In this document: positions 51,669 to 61,539 of the stretch, in pieces
Layout: each line of letters starts with the position of its first letter
Numbering within the stretch: the first letter of the stretch is position 1
Source: Faecalicatena faecalis
Lineage (GTDB): Bacteria; Bacillota; Clostridia; Lachnospirales; Lachnospiraceae
DNA length: 64,000 nucleotides
NCBI RefSeq assembly: GCF_012524165.2
Contig: NZ_JABACJ020000002.1
Span: forward strand, 62,001 to 126,000
Direction of reading: 5' to 3'
Position numbers and translations under genes: made by a program
Notes under the pieces: model-generated
Seen by the model: only the letters and a program-made list of their open reading frames with translations
What the model was told of the DNA's origin: nothing
Database searches by the model: none

Positions 51669-53621
51669 TTATATTTTTTCAATAATCTCACCGCTTCTGT
51701 ACGCCGCCAGAAGCTGTTCTAAATCTGCTACCTGTTCCTTTAGATCTTTTCCTGTATCAGTATCTCCCACCAAACGGCGCTCCATCACACGTTTGACGAC
51801 CATATAGTCAGAATGGATATCACTCTCTTTCTGAATCGCTGCCTCTGTTGATTCAAAGGGTTCATGTGCGACCAAGAGCAGTCCATAGGAATTATAGATT
51901 AGTGTATAGCCCGCGATTCCAGTCTCCTGCTGGTATGCCTTAGAAAAACCGCCGTCAATGACCAGTACCTTTCCATTGCATTTGATGGGACTTTCGCCAT
52001 TTTTACGCTTTACCGGTACATGTCCGTTCACAATATGGGCACCTTCTAAATCAAGCCCGAACTCCGTCATGATGTTATCAATAACCTCTTCCTTCTCCAA
52101 CAGGTAATAATAAGGATTCTTCTTCTCCACATGTGTCTCTTTTTCTGCCAGAAAATATCGTTCAAAAGTCGCCATCTTATCCTTACCGAACAGAGGTGAA
52201 TTCGGATGCAGCCAGATATACCACATGATATCCCGCCCATTTTCCCGGTCTTCATCATCCAATGCGAAAAAGCCTTTCCTTAAATATCGGTCCAACGCAT
52301 CATAGAGGGAGCGTCCCTTGAACTTCCTGCCGAACAGATCCACCTCTTTTAAGCTGCCGTCTTCATTAAGCGGCACACACCCATGATAGAGCAAATTATT
52401 ATTGTACACCTTGTACAGTCCACCCTTGGCAAGCAGGAAACGCATGTGTTCCTGAAGCATCTCGCATCCTAAAAATGCCCGTTCCAGACGCTCCATTACT
52501 TCTTCCTCTTCCTCTGTAAGCCTGTATGGATCTTTCGGGTCGATTGTCGGGAAATTTGTATCCTGAAGCTGGTACGTCTTCCCTTTTAGTGTAATGGTTC
52601 CTTTTTCGTAATCTATCAGGTGCAGAAGTGCTCTGTCTTCCAGTTGGAATCCCTTCTGTCTCTTGATGATCTGTCCTTCTACCTTAAACTGAATGATGGA
52701 AATTGCTTTGTGCATCCGAAGATCCATCTCCATCTCCGCCTTATTCGGCTTCTCTGCCCCCTTCAGCGTGAAACAGGTACACGGGTCATCCCCATAGGTC
52801 CGCAGGGCAAACGTCGCCAATGGAAGCAGGTTGATTCCATATCCATCCTCCAAAATATCCAGGTTCCCATATCTGGCGCAGATTCGAATGACATTGGCAA
52901 TACATCCTCTCTGCCCTGTTGCAGCCCCCATCCAGAGTACATCATGGTTCCCCCACTGGATGTCTACAGAATGGTAGCTCATCAGCTTATTCATGATGAT
53001 ATGCGGCCCCGGCCCTCTGTCGTAGATATCCCCTACGATATGTAAATGATCCACGACCAGCCGCTGAATCAATTCAGAAATAGCTATAATGAAGGACTCT
53101 GCACGTCCGATCCTGATCATCGTCATGATGATCTCGCTGTAGTAGGACTCTTTGTCATTCAATTCCGCCTTCTCTGTAATTAATTCTTCTATCACATATG
53201 CAAAATCTTTCGGAAGCGCCTTGCGCACTTTGGAGCGGGTGTACTTGCTCGCCGCCCGTTTACTCACCTCGATCAGGCGGTACAAATTGATCTTGTACCA
53301 GTCCTCCATATTGGTCTCTACCTTTTTTACCTGCGCCATCTTATCCTTCGGATAATAAATCAGCGTCGCCAAGGACTGCTTGTCCCTGGAACTCAGCGTA
53401 TTCCCGAACACATCATCGATTTTCCTACGCACAGAGCCGGAACCATTCTTTAGCACATGGTTGAACGCTTCATACTCTCCATGGATGTCTGTCAAAAAAT
53501 GTTCCGTCCCCTTGGGCAGGTTCAGAATCGCCTGCAGATTAATAATCTCCGTAGAGGCCGCCGCAATCGTCGGATACAGATCCGAGAGTCTTTCCAAATA
53601 TCTGGTTTCCAGATTTTTCAT
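51669..53621 (-). CDS. fbp: Fructose-1,6-bisphosphatase class III
   Basis: A 650-residue metallophosphatase of the Firmicutes type: [20 protein letters not shown] (about 45), [31 protein letters not shown] and [19 protein letters not shown] carry the metal ligands. The ATG at 53621 with GGGGGGAG upstream is preferred over one 66 bases earlier. Key step of gluconeogenesis. Confidence 0.95.
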   Translation of the reverse strand: MKNLETRYLERLSDLYPTIAAASTEIINLQAILNLPKGTEHFLTDIHGEYEAFNHVLKNGSGSVRRKIDDVFGNTLSSRDKQSLATLIYYPKDKMAQVKKVETNMEDWYKINLYRLIEVSKRAASKYTRSKVRKALPKDFAYVIEELITEKAELNDKESYYSEIIMTMIRIGRAESFIIAISELIQRLVVDHLHIVGDIYDRGPGPHIIMNKLMSYHSVDIQWGNHDVLWMGAATGQRGCIANVIRICARYGNLDILEDGYGINLLPLATFALRTYGDDPCTCFTLKGAEKPNKAEMEMDLRMHKAISIIQFKVEGQIIKRQKGFQLEDRALLHLIDYEKGTITLKGKTYQLQDTNFPTIDPKDPYRLTEEEEEVMERLERAFLGCEMLQEHMRFLLAKGGLYKVYNNNLLYHGCVPLNEDGSLKEVDLFGRKFKGRSLYDALDRYLRKGFFALDDEDRENGRDIMWYIWLHPNSPLFGKDKMATFERYFLAEKETHVEKKNPYYYLLEKEEVIDNIMTEFGLDLEGAHIVNGHVPVKRKNGESPIKCNGKVLVIDGGFSKAYQQETGIAGYTLIYNSYGLLLVAHEPFESTEAAIQKESDIHSDYMVVKRVMERRLVGDTDTGKDLKEQVADLEQLLAAYRSGEIIEKI

Positions 53622-53703
53622 GCCTGTGTCTCCCCCCTTTTTGTAGTCATAAGCCCGAACACATTCCTTATATGGCTTTTTGTGCATTTCGCATCTTCTA
53701 TCA

Positions 53704-54462
53704 TCAGAATTGGATCACATCACTCATATCATACATCCCAGCCGGCTGTCCAGCCAAGAACTTCGCAGCCTCCACTGCGCCCTTACCGAATACACTCCTG
53801 GAATAAGCTGTATGCTTGAATTCAATCACCTCATCTATCCCAGCAAAGATCACCTCGTGTTCCCCTACGATCGTACCTGCGCGGACTGCAGAAATGCCCA
53901 TCTCTTTGGCATCTCTTTTCCTACGCACCTGGCTTCTGTCATATACATAAGTATATTCATGATTCAGCGCATCATTCATGGAATCTGCCAAGGCAAGTGC
54001 AGTACCGCTTGGAGCATCCACCTTCTGGTTGTGATGTTTCTCCACAAGCTCGATATCATACCCTGCCGGGCCTAGTACTTTGGCCGCATCCTTTAAAAGC
54101 TTCAAAAGAAGATTGATCCCCATGGACATATTCGCTGATTTTAAGACTGCGACTTTTTTAGAGACCTCCTGCACCTTCTCAAGCTGTGCCTCTGAAAGCC
54201 CTGTCGTACACAACACCACCGGAACTTCCTTTCCGGCACAATAATCCAGAAGTCCGTCCACTGCCCCGGCATTAGAAAAATCAATGACAACATCCACATC
54301 CACATCGCATGCATCGATGCTTTCAAAAACCGGATAATCATTAGCGATCCCTGTATATGCGTCCACACCGGCTGCGATTTCTAAACGCTCATCCTCTTTG
54401 ATCAGTCCGGTGATCATCTGTCCCATCTTTCCATTACATCCGTGCATTAATACTTTTATCAT
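53704..54462 (-). CDS. dapB: 4-hydroxy-tetrahydrodipicolinate reductase
   Basis: A 252-residue enzyme: [14 protein letters not shown] with the NAD(P) loop and [17 protein letters not shown] with the catalytic His and Lys. Second step of the lysine/diaminopimelate branch. dapA lies 180 bases upstream, separated by a terminator-like hairpin, so dapB may also have its own promoter. Confidence 0.95.
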   Translation of the reverse strand: MIKVLMHGCNGKMGQMITGLIKEDERLEIAAGVDAYTGIANDYPVFESIDACDVDVDVVIDFSNAGAVDGLLDYCAGKEVPVVLCTTGLSEAQLEKVQEVSKKVAVLKSANMSMGINLLLKLLKDAAKVLGPAGYDIELVEKHHNQKVDAPSGTALALADSMNDALNHEYTYVYDRSQVRRKRDAKEMGISAVRAGTIVGEHEVIFAGIDEVIEFKHTAYSRSVFGKGAVEAAKFLAGQPAGMYDMSDVIQF

Positions 54463-54561
54463 GTTAAACTCCTCCTGTTCATTTTATCTGTTTCGTATTC
54501 TGCCCTTAAAATCATAGATATAAACCATTTATCCCACTGTTGGGATTTTAACGCCTTATAT

Positions 54562-54612
54562 GAAAAAGGATACCACATTTGAGGACTTTCCTCAACTTAT
54601 GATATCCCTTTA
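54562..54612 (-). terminator. Terminator-like hairpin between dapA and dapB
   Basis: AAAGGGATA ... TATCCTTTTT stem with an inner TTGAGGA-AAG-TCCTCAA, followed on the minus strand by TTTTTCAT. It probably reduces dapA readthrough into dapB. Confidence 0.65.
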
Positions 54613-54642
54613 ACAATCATATTTTCTATCTTTTCTTTTTGA

Positions 54643-55533
54643 TCAGACCAGCTTCAGACCGAAATCTGCCATCGCCTTAGCAAGGTTCGCTGCATTCGCT
54701 TCTGTCATCTCTGTAAGAGGCATACGTACTCCTCCTACCTGCATTCCCATCAGGTTCGCAGCCTTCTTGACTGGAATCGGGTTCACCTCACAGAACAACT
54801 GCTGAATGAGCGGCAGTGCTTTGAGCTGAAGTGCGCGGCTGCCTTCTAAATCACCTGCAAAGAACTTCTCACAGATGTCATGTGTCTCACGCGGTGCGAT
54901 ATTCGATAATACGGAAATAACACCCTTCCCACCAAGAGAAAGAAGCGGCACGATCTGATCATCATTGCCTGAATACAGATCTACATTCTCGTCTGTCATC
55001 TGCATGATCTTCGCAACCTGTGAAATATCACCGGAAGCCTCTTTGACCGCAACGATGTTCTCCACCTCACTTACGAGCTGTGCGACAGTTGCCGGTTCAA
55101 TATTCATGCCGGTCCGGCTCTTTACACTATATAAAATGATCGGAGCCTTCGCGTCTGCTGCAATTGCCTTGTAATGTGCCACAAGACCTGCCTGTGTTGC
55201 TTTATTATAGTAAGGAGTCACAAGGAGCAGTCCATCCGCGCCTGCATTAGCAGCGTCCTTGGACATCTCGATTGCTGTGCGCGTACAATTGGAACCAGTT
55301 CCCGCGATCACCGGGATGCGTTTCTTCGTGCGCTCTATTGTAAACTTAATACATTCCATATGCTCTTCTTCTGTTAATGTAGAAGATTCGCCAGTAGTAC
55401 CACAAATAATAATGCTGTCCGTACCATTCTCGCAGTGATAATCGATCAACTCATCCAGCTTATCATAGTTGATGCTCCCATCTTCATGAAATGGGGTGAT
55501 AATCGCTACTCCGGCTCCTTTAAAAATTGACAT
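54643..55533 (-). CDS. dapA: 4-hydroxy-tetrahydrodipicolinate synthase
   Basis: A 296-residue aldolase: MSIFKGAGVAIITPF, GTTGESSTLTEEEH (about 45), YYNKATQAGL near 135 and the Schiff-base Lys in VAVKEASGDISQ (about 162). AGGAGG is 6 bases before the ATG at 55533. Distinguished from the 24606 lyase by the TTGES motif and its dapB neighbour. Confidence 0.96.
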   Translation of the reverse strand: MSIFKGAGVAIITPFHEDGSINYDKLDELIDYHCENGTDSIIICGTTGESSTLTEEEHMECIKFTIERTKKRIPVIAGTGSNCTRTAIEMSKDAANAGADGLLLVTPYYNKATQAGLVAHYKAIAADAKAPIILYSVKSRTGMNIEPATVAQLVSEVENIVAVKEASGDISQVAKIMQMTDENVDLYSGNDDQIVPLLSLGGKGVISVLSNIAPRETHDICEKFFAGDLEGSRALQLKALPLIQQLFCEVNPIPVKKAANLMGMQVGGVRMPLTEMTEANAANLAKAMADFGLKLV

Positions 55534-55663
55534 ATACATCCTCCTAATCTTAAACACTTATCTTTCCAAAGTTTAACATTATTTGTAGACGATGTCAACG
55601 TTCAGTATTAACGAATAAAGCTTCTTCCTTAAGATAGAATCCACTTTCATAAAGCCTGCACTT

Positions 55664-56293
55664 TTACTCTTCCATACACTCTAATTTGCTGACAGAAACC
55701 TCGTAAGCAGTGCGTGTTTCTGTTTCTGTATCTGAAAGCTTTTTCACATATTCTCTGCTTTGTATCCTTCCGAGTACTTGAACGTGCTCCCCTACTTCAA
55801 ATCCGGATGCATACCTTGCATTACGTCCCCAGCAGATACATGGGATATAATCTGACTTCCCATAAGGCCTGTTCACGGCAAGCAGAAGATCCGCAATCTC
55901 ACGTCCCAGCGGAGTCTTTCTATAGACCGGCTTCTTGCAGATGTAACCCTCTAAAAGGATATGGTTCGTCTTCGCCCCGTCCAACTCCTCATCAATAAAT
56001 TCAACCTCACGCACAAATACAGAAAGAACCAGTCTATTTTTCTGTTCCTCGTGGCGGTTGTACGAACGGAACTGTCCAGAAACCATAATGAACTCCCCAG
56101 TAAAATCCTGGGTCACATCAATGAGTCTCTCCGAAATCATAAGTGGAATCCTGTCATCTGAATTGCTGAGCCTCTTCACCAGCACATCCACCATATAGAA
56201 TCCCTCTCCGAAAACCTCGTGGCTGTATGTAAATTTAGAAGCCACCTCGCCCATGATCGTTACCTGATTGTTTTCAATAATCTTATCTGACAT
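55664..56293 (-). CDS. Tandem OB-fold single-stranded DNA-binding-like protein
   Basis: A 209-residue protein with two SSB-type OB folds: residues about 8-100 (NQVTIMGEVASKFTYSHEV, GEFIMVSGQFRSYNRH) and about 108-205 (NHILLEGYICKKPVYRKTP, IPCICWGRNARYASGFEVG, HVQVLGRIQSREYVKK). There is no acidic SSB tail. It is therefore a SSB-like accessory protein, not the main Ssb. GGGAG upstream of the ATG. Found singly in some Clostridia; role in DNA metabolism is inferred. Confidence 0.78.
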   Translation of the reverse strand: MSDKIIENNQVTIMGEVASKFTYSHEVFGEGFYMVDVLVKRLSNSDDRIPLMISERLIDVTQDFTGEFIMVSGQFRSYNRHEEQKNRLVLSVFVREVEFIDEELDGAKTNHILLEGYICKKPVYRKTPLGREIADLLLAVNRPYGKSDYIPCICWGRNARYASGFEVGEHVQVLGRIQSREYVKKLSDTETETRTAYEVSVSKLECMEE

Positions 56294-56450
56294 AATTTTT
56301 AATACTCCCTTCCTCTGACTGGTATTTTTGAGTCAATACTAAGTCTATGAACATGATAGCGGGGATAGACCAAAATTCCCAGCAGATTCGTTCGACAAAA
56401 TTTGATAGGGGCGCGGGGTGGGGAGGCGGGTCTGGGTGGGAGGGGGGACG

Positions 56451-56694
56451 CCTTTTAGGAGGGGGATAGGGGGCAGCGGTGCAAGCGGGGAAAGGGGAAT
56501 CGGCTAAGTGAAATTTCCGGCGGAATACGGGCACCGCGGACATGCGGGTAAAATCTGATGATTTTACCCTGTAGGTCCGCTCATTTTCCGGACCTGTAGT
56601 CCGTAAAATGGCCCGTATTCCGCCGAAAATTTTACTAAGCCGATTCTCCCCTTCCCCTGGATGCACTGCCGCCCCCTATCCCCCTCCTAAAAGG
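56451..56694. repeat. Large T-shaped palindrome 1
   Basis: Arms of about 82-84 bases (56451-56532 and 56611-56694) are near-complementary over their whole length: both read CCTTTTAGGAGGGGGATAGG outward-in on opposite strands and end at GGCGGAATACGGGC. The tip holds two separate hairpins: GCGGAC...GGGTAAAATC-TGAT-GATTTTACCC...GTCCGC (56536-56580) and CATTTT-CGGAC-CTGTA-GTCCG-AAAATG (56582-56610). The right flank adds GGATGCAC/GTGCATCC (56659-56666, 56698-56705) as an alternative pairing. No credible ORF. Role unknown. Confidence 0.85.
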
Positions 56695-57082
56695 CTGGTG
56701 CATCCAGACGCGGCTTAAAAGCGCGCTCCTATCGGGAGGATTTTAGCGGGGTGAGACGGGAGCCGAATTGGCAGAAAGCGAGGGAGTATTAAAAAGGATT
56801 TAGAGGGAATTTTCAGTTGTTCGAAATGTGACGCTTCATATATAATGGTGTAAAAATTTGTCGGCATTTTTTTGTGAAATATATCATTTAAAATATGAAT
56901 ACTGAATTTCATCTCTCCTTCTGACATTTTTATACTGAAATAACAATAATCCCTTACCAGCTATACAATCCCTCCAAAAATAACCCAATACCAATCTCAA
57001 TCCAATATCCTCCCCCAACTCACTCCCAAGCCGCATCCCCACCGGGGTGCCGGCTCCCCACCGGTTGGTTGCACGTAAGCGA
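56695..57082. other. Gene-free spacer between the two palindromes
   Basis: About 390 bases, GC-rich at both ends and AT-rich in the middle. A possible plus-strand promoter TTGTTC, 18 bases, TATAAT lies around 56817-56846. A CCACCGG...CCGGTGG-like inverted pair sits near 57040-57066. No convincing gene on either strand. Confidence 0.5.
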
Positions 57083-57367
57083 GCAATATGCACGATCACC
57101 CTGCTGGGGGAGATGCATGCACTTTTCAGGGGGCATAAAGTGCGCGTTAGAACTGCTTAGGCAAAACAGATGGTATCTCCTGGGTGGAATTTGATTCACA
57201 AAATCAAATTCCAAAGACACCTGAGGCGCGTAAGCATCGGCTTACGCGGCGAATGTGTCTGCTCCCAGGAGATACCGTCTGTTTTGGCTTAGCAGTTCTT
57301 CGCAAACGGTCAGCCCCCTGAAAAGCGCATGCATCTCCCCCAAAAGCAGGGTGATCGTGCATATTGC
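57083..57367. repeat. Large T-shaped palindrome 2
   Basis: Arms of about 100 bases (57083-57184 and 57264-57367) pair almost throughout: GCAATATGCACGATCACCCT, GGGGGAGATGCATGC, CTTTTCAGGGGGC, AGAACTGCT, CAAAACAGA and GGTATCTCCTGGG occur on the left, and their complements in reverse order on the right. The tip has two hairpins: GGAATTTGATT-CACAA-AATCAAATTCC (57186-57212) and GACAC...GCGTAAGC-ATCG-GCTTACGC...GTGTC (57216-57259). Same architecture as palindrome 1, different sequence. Confidence 0.87.
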
Positions 57368-57391
57368 GAGCGCCCCCTTTATCAAAATACC

Positions 57392-57420
57392 TTCCCATAT
57401 GGAAAGTTTTGTGATAGAAT
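57392..57420 (+). promoter_or_regulatory. Promoter of typA
   Basis: TTCCCA (57392-57397), 17 bases, TAGAAT (57415-57420) with an extended TGA, 47 bases before the typA start and 25 bases after palindrome 2. Confidence 0.5.
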
Positions 57421-57466
57421 AAAAAAGTTGTAACCACATTATATAGTAGAAAGAGTGTTGAATAGT

Positions 57467-59293
57467 ATGAAAACAAAGCGTGAAGATGTTAGAAATATTG
57501 CGATTATTGCCCATGTTGACCACGGCAAAACGACCTTGGTCGACGAACTTTTGAAACAAAGCGGTGTTTTCCGCGAGAACCAGGAAGTGGCAGAACGTGT
57601 CATGGATTCCAATGATATTGAGAGGGAGAGAGGAATCACAATCCTTTCCAAGAATACGGCCGTCTTTTATAAAGGTACGAAGATCAATATCATCGATACC
57701 CCGGGCCATGCTGATTTCGGCGGAGAGGTAGAGCGTGTCCTTAAGATGGTAAATGGCGTCATTCTTGTTGTAGATGCCTTTGAGGGTGCTATGCCCCAGA
57801 CAAAGTTTGTTTTGAGAAAAGCTTTGGAGCTTGAGCTTCCAGTCATTGTCTGCATCAATAAAATTGACCGTCCAGAGGCAAGACCGGACGAAGTCATTGA
57901 TGAAGTGCTGGAGCTTTTCATGGATCTGGATGCTTCTGATGAGCAGCTCGACTGTCCGTTTGTATATGCATCCGCAAAATCTGGAATCGCTGTTTTAGAT
58001 CTGACAGATGATGAAAAGGATATGCAGCCTTTATTCGAGACAATCCTGGATTATATCCCTGCACCAGAGGGTGATCCAGAAGCACCCACCCAGGTTCTGA
58101 TCAGTACCATCGATTATAATGAATATGTGGGCCGTATCGGTGTTGGTAAGGTAGACAATGGAACCATCGCAGTGAATCAGGAAATGGTCCTGGTGAACCA
58201 TCATGATTCCAATAAGCAGGAAAAAGTAAAAATCAGCAAATTATATGAATTCGACGGTCTGAACAAAGTAGAAGTCAAAGAGGCCTCCATCGGTTCCATC
58301 GTAGCGATCTCTGGTATTTCCGGTATTTCTATCGGTGATACGCTCTGCTCACCGGAGAACCCGGTCGCAATACCATTCCAGAAGATTTCTGAACCGACGA
58401 TTTCCATGCAGTTCATTGTAAATGACAGCCCGTTCGCCGGACAGGAAGGTAAATATGTGACCTCCCGCCATATCCGTGACCGACTGTTCCGTGAGCTGAA
58501 TACCGATGTCAGCCTCCGCGTTGAGGAGACAGACAGTGCCGACAGCTTTAAGGTTTCCGGCCGTGGCGAGCTCCACCTCTCCGTCCTCATCGAAAATATG
58601 AGACGTGAAGGTTATGAATTTGCAGTAAGTAAGGCAGAAGTACTCTACAGAACCGATGAAAACGGTAAAAAATTGGAGCCTATGGAAATTGCCTATGTAG
58701 ACGTACCGGATGAATTTACAGGAACAGTCATTGACAAATTAAGCCAGCGTAAGGGAGAGCTTCAGAACATGGGAACCTCCAATGGTGGTTATACAAGGCT
58801 GGAATTCTCTATCCCATCCCGCGGACTGATTGGATACCGCGGTGAATTCATGACAGATACAAAGGGAAATGGAATCCTGAACACAAGCTTTGACGGATAT
58901 GCACCTTATAAAGGAGATATCCAGTATAGAAAGCAGGGTTCCCTGATTGCATTTGAAACTGGAGAATCTGTAACTTATGGATTGTACAGTGCCCAGGAGC
59001 GTGGTACATTATTTATAGGACCTGGCGAAAAAGTTTACTCTGGTATGGTCATTGGACAGAATGGTAAGGCAGAAGATATCGAATTGAATGTCTGCAAGAC
59101 CAAGCACCTGACTAATACCCGTTCTTCCAGTGCGGATGAAGCATTGCGACTGACCACTCCGCGTATCTTAAGTCTGGAAGAAGCACTGGACTTCATCGAT
59201 ACGGACGAGCTGTTGGAAGTAACACCAAAATCCCTTCGTATCCGTAAGAAGATCCTGGATGCAAGAATGCGTAAGAGAAGTAATTTAAAATAG
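57467..59293 (+). CDS. typA: Ribosome-associated GTPase TypA/BipA
   Basis: A 608-residue translational GTPase: G1 [11 protein letters not shown]2 RERGITI, G3 [13 protein letters not shown]4 NKID, then EF-G-like domains III and V and the TypA-specific C-terminus with [16 protein letters not shown]. The ATG at 57467 is chosen over GTG 57455 and TTG 57458, since the only purine-rich site (AGAAAGAG) overlaps those. Acts in 50S assembly and stress or cold adaptation. Confidence 0.96.
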   Translation: MKTKREDVRNIAIIAHVDHGKTTLVDELLKQSGVFRENQEVAERVMDSNDIERERGITILSKNTAVFYKGTKINIIDTPGHADFGGEVERVLKMVNGVILVVDAFEGAMPQTKFVLRKALELELPVIVCINKIDRPEARPDEVIDEVLELFMDLDASDEQLDCPFVYASAKSGIAVLDLTDDEKDMQPLFETILDYIPAPEGDPEAPTQVLISTIDYNEYVGRIGVGKVDNGTIAVNQEMVLVNHHDSNKQEKVKISKLYEFDGLNKVEVKEASIGSIVAISGISGISIGDTLCSPENPVAIPFQKISEPTISMQFIVNDSPFAGQEGKYVTSRHIRDRLFRELNTDVSLRVEETDSADSFKVSGRGELHLSVLIENMRREGYEFAVSKAEVLYRTDENGKKLEPMEIAYVDVPDEFTGTVIDKLSQRKGELQNMGTSNGGYTRLEFSIPSRGLIGYRGEFMTDTKGNGILNTSFDGYAPYKGDIQYRKQGSLIAFETGESVTYGLYSAQERGTLFIGPGEKVYSGMVIGQNGKAEDIELNVCKTKHLTNTRSSSADEALRLTTPRILSLEEALDFIDTDELLEVTPKSLRIRKKILDARMRKRSNLK

Positions 59294-59334
59294 TGTCATA
59301 AGGTCCAAAAGACAGTCCAAAAGGAGAAGAACAC

Positions 59335-59946
59335 ATGAAAAAATATGCAAATGCGATTCTAAAAAACTTGACAACTGCCTTGGAGTTAGTGATTGCCGCA
59401 CTATTGGCTGCTGGGATCATCATCATGACTGCACAGCTCATTTTATCCTTCGGCAATCTCACAGACCTGAACACTTATCCGAATTATGATGATCTACTGA
59501 CCACATGCTTTAACCTAATCATCGGCGTGGAGATGATTCGAATGCTTTATCTCCATACGCCGATGACAGTGTTCGAAGTCCTGTTGTTCGCGATTGCAAG
59601 ACAGGTCATTATCGACCACTCCTCTTCTATCAACACCCTGCTCGGTGTGATAGCAATCGCAATTCTATTTGCTACAAGGAAATTTCTGTTTGTTGCCTTT
59701 GACGAATCCGAGCGGATTATTTTCCGTTCTAATCAGAAGGTACGCCATGTGAACCGTCTCATCCACGCTAACATTCCGTATGAGGATGATGAGACTCTGT
59801 TGGAGGTCCTGCTTAAGAAAATGAAACAGGATGAAGTCGAGATCGGTGTAGGCGCATGTATTTATTTCCAGAAATTCGGACTCCGCATTGCAAAAATTAC
59901 AGATGGAAAAATTACAAGAATTGAAGTGATTCGTTCTATACAATAA
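59335..59946 (+). CDS. PsiE-like membrane protein
   Basis: A 203-residue protein with four hydrophobic segments (about 15-35, 55-75, 85-100 and 105-125) resembling the phosphate-starvation-inducible PsiE family, followed by a soluble C-terminal domain (about 130-203, VGACIYFQKFGLRIAKITDG). It follows typA by 42 bases and is probably cotranscribed. Function unknown. Confidence 0.7.
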   Translation: MKKYANAILKNLTTALELVIAALLAAGIIIMTAQLILSFGNLTDLNTYPNYDDLLTTCFNLIIGVEMIRMLYLHTPMTVFEVLLFAIARQVIIDHSSSINTLLGVIAIAILFATRKFLFVAFDESERIIFRSNQKVRHVNRLIHANIPYEDDETLLEVLLKKMKQDEVEIGVGACIYFQKFGLRIAKITDGKITRIEVIRSIQ

Positions 59947-59956
59947 AAGTTTTCCA

Positions 59957-59965
59957 TGCTATAAT
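59957..59965 (+). promoter_or_regulatory. Extended -10 promoter of hpf
   Basis: TGC TATAAT (TATAAT at 59960-59965) about 65 bases before the hpf start codon. Confidence 0.55.
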
Positions 59966-60030
59966 ATTTACATAATACAAGCAAGATTACATATCCTGTC
60001 TGTATAATATGAACAAAAGGAGTTGAGCAC

Positions 60031-60588
60031 ATGAATTTTATTATTAGTGGAAAGAACATCGACGTAACGCCAGGCTTGAAGGACACTATCGAACAAAAGT
60101 TAGGAAAACTCGAAAGGTATTTCACTCCTGAAACAGAAATCATCGTAACACTCAGCGTAGAGAAAGAAAGACAGAAGATTGAAGTAACCATCCCGGTGAA
60201 AGGGAACATCATCCGTTCCGAGCAGACAAGCTCCGATATGTACGTATCCATCGACCTTGTCGAGGAAGTCATCGAACGCCAGCTTCGCAAGTATAAAAAT
60301 AAACTGGTCGCAAAGAGCCAGGGACACCCAACAGCATCCTCGAGCGGGAACAACTTCAAGAAGGAGTTCTTTGAATCAGAGGACACGACTCCACAGGATG
60401 ATGAGATTCGTATCGTAAGAACCAAACGTTTCGGAATCAAACCAATGTACCCAGAAGATGCATGCATCCAGATGGACCTCGTTGGACATTCCTTCTTCGT
60501 ATTCTGCAATGCAGAGACAGACGAAGTGAACGTAGTATATAAGAGAAAAGACGGTTCCTTCGGACTGATCGAACCAGAATTTGATTAA
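60031..60588 (+). CDS. hpf: Long ribosome hibernation-promoting factor
   Basis: A 185-residue long-form HPF. N-terminal RaiA/YfiA domain (1 to about 105; MNFIISGKNIDVTPGLKDTI) binds the 30S A/P site, and the C-terminal domain (about 130-185; PMYPEDACIQMDLVGHSFFVF) drives 100S ribosome dimers in stationary phase. AAAGGAG lies before the ATG. Confidence 0.95.
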   Translation: MNFIISGKNIDVTPGLKDTIEQKLGKLERYFTPETEIIVTLSVEKERQKIEVTIPVKGNIIRSEQTSSDMYVSIDLVEEVIERQLRKYKNKLVAKSQGHPTASSSGNNFKKEFFESEDTTPQDDEIRIVRTKRFGIKPMYPEDACIQMDLVGHSFFVFCNAETDEVNVVYKRKDGSFGLIEPEFD

Positions 60589-60627
60589 AGTATGTAATGA
60601 ATTATATCTATCATGAAATCACATAAT

Positions 60628-60664
60628 AAAAAAGGTACCTGGAATTCTCCGGGTACCTTTTTTA
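60628..60664. terminator. Terminator between hpf and yigZ
   Basis: AAAAAAGGTACC-t-GGA-ATTC-TCC-g-GGTACCTTTTTT, symmetric, with T runs on both strands; ends both convergent genes. Confidence 0.9.
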
Positions 60665-60696
60665 CTGTCTTGTTTTCATGAATCCGACCTCATAGT

Positions 60697-61350
60697 CTAC
60701 ACTACATCCCAGACTTTCAATTCTTTTTCAACTTCCGCAAACCAGCATTCTTTGCCGCGGCTGATCCTGCTCTTCCCATTGGTCCCCTCCACGATTTCTG
60801 CGGTCACAGCCTTCTCTTCCTCGGTGGATACAAGCACCGTCAGCTCTACGGAATCTGTATAATTTGTTTCCAATATATGGAGTCCTCTCTGCCCCAGAAT
60901 GTACTGAATTTTGCCAAGTCCAGTATAATCTGTCTGGACTTTCAGTTTAAATCCTAAAATTTTGGTTATAATCGTACTGTGAGACAGGCCTTCTCTGGAT
61001 GCAGATGTATATGCGCGCACAAGACCGCCTGTTCCAAGCAGAGTACCTCCGAAATAACGGGTAACAACAATCAGCGCATTCTCCAGCTTTGCGCCTTTCA
61101 TTACCTCCAAAATCGGCTTGCCCGCGGTCCCGCTCGGTTCCCCATCGTCACTGCAGCGTTCCAGCAGACGCTCTTCTCTGATTACATACGCGTAGCAATG
61201 ATGCCGGGCATCCCAGTATTGTTTTTTGATTCGCTCCAGGCATTCCAGTGCTTCATCTTCCGAAGAAACAGGAAAAACATCTGCAATAAAACGGGACTTC
61301 TTTTCGACAATCTCCGCAGTGTTTCCCTGATATACTGTTTTATATTCCAT
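60697..61350 (-). CDS. yigZ: YigZ/IMPACT-family protein
   Basis: A 217-residue protein: SRFIADVFPVSSEDEAL, DARHHCYAYVI and the hallmark DDGEPSGTAGKPIL (about 70), then a C-terminal ferredoxin-like domain. Bacterial homologues of eukaryotic IMPACT; nucleic-acid or translation-related role is proposed but not settled. Alone on the minus strand among plus-strand genes. Confidence 0.92.
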   Translation of the reverse strand: MEYKTVYQGNTAEIVEKKSRFIADVFPVSSEDEALECLERIKKQYWDARHHCYAYVIREERLLERCSDDGEPSGTAGKPILEVMKGAKLENALIVVTRYFGGTLLGTGGLVRAYTSASREGLSHSTIITKILGFKLKVQTDYTGLGKIQYILGQRGLHILETNYTDSVELTVLVSTEEEKAVTAEIVEGTNGKSRISRGKECWFAEVEKELKVWDVV

Positions 61351-61500
61351 AATGTCCTACCTCTATCGATAATTTATTGCTATTTCTTTAAGCTTATAGA
61401 TATAGAGTATAACAAATATGTAGGAAACCTCAAGAAATTATTAAGATTTTTTTAGAAATATGAACTTTTACCAAATTTTCTTTATTTAGACTGGTAAATT

Positions 61501-61509
61501 TGATATAAT
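61501..61509 (+). promoter_or_regulatory. Extended -10 promoter of the PBP gene
   Basis: TGA TATAAT (TATAAT at 61504-61509), 30 bases before the start codon and followed by AAAGGAGG at 61523-61530. Confidence 0.6.
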
Positions 61510-61539
61510 GAGTGGAATGAATAAAGGAGGATATTATTC

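Noticed and set aside
56294..57466. Chromosome replication origin at the strand switch
   Set aside because: No dnaA/dnaN nearby and no DnaA boxes (TTATCCACA-type) noticed; a local divergent gene pair explains the switch.
56283..57709. Several 66-155 residue open frames across the palindrome region, both strands
   Set aside because: They follow the GC-rich inverted repeats, lack ribosome sites, resemble no protein and overlap each other and typA in the wrong frame.
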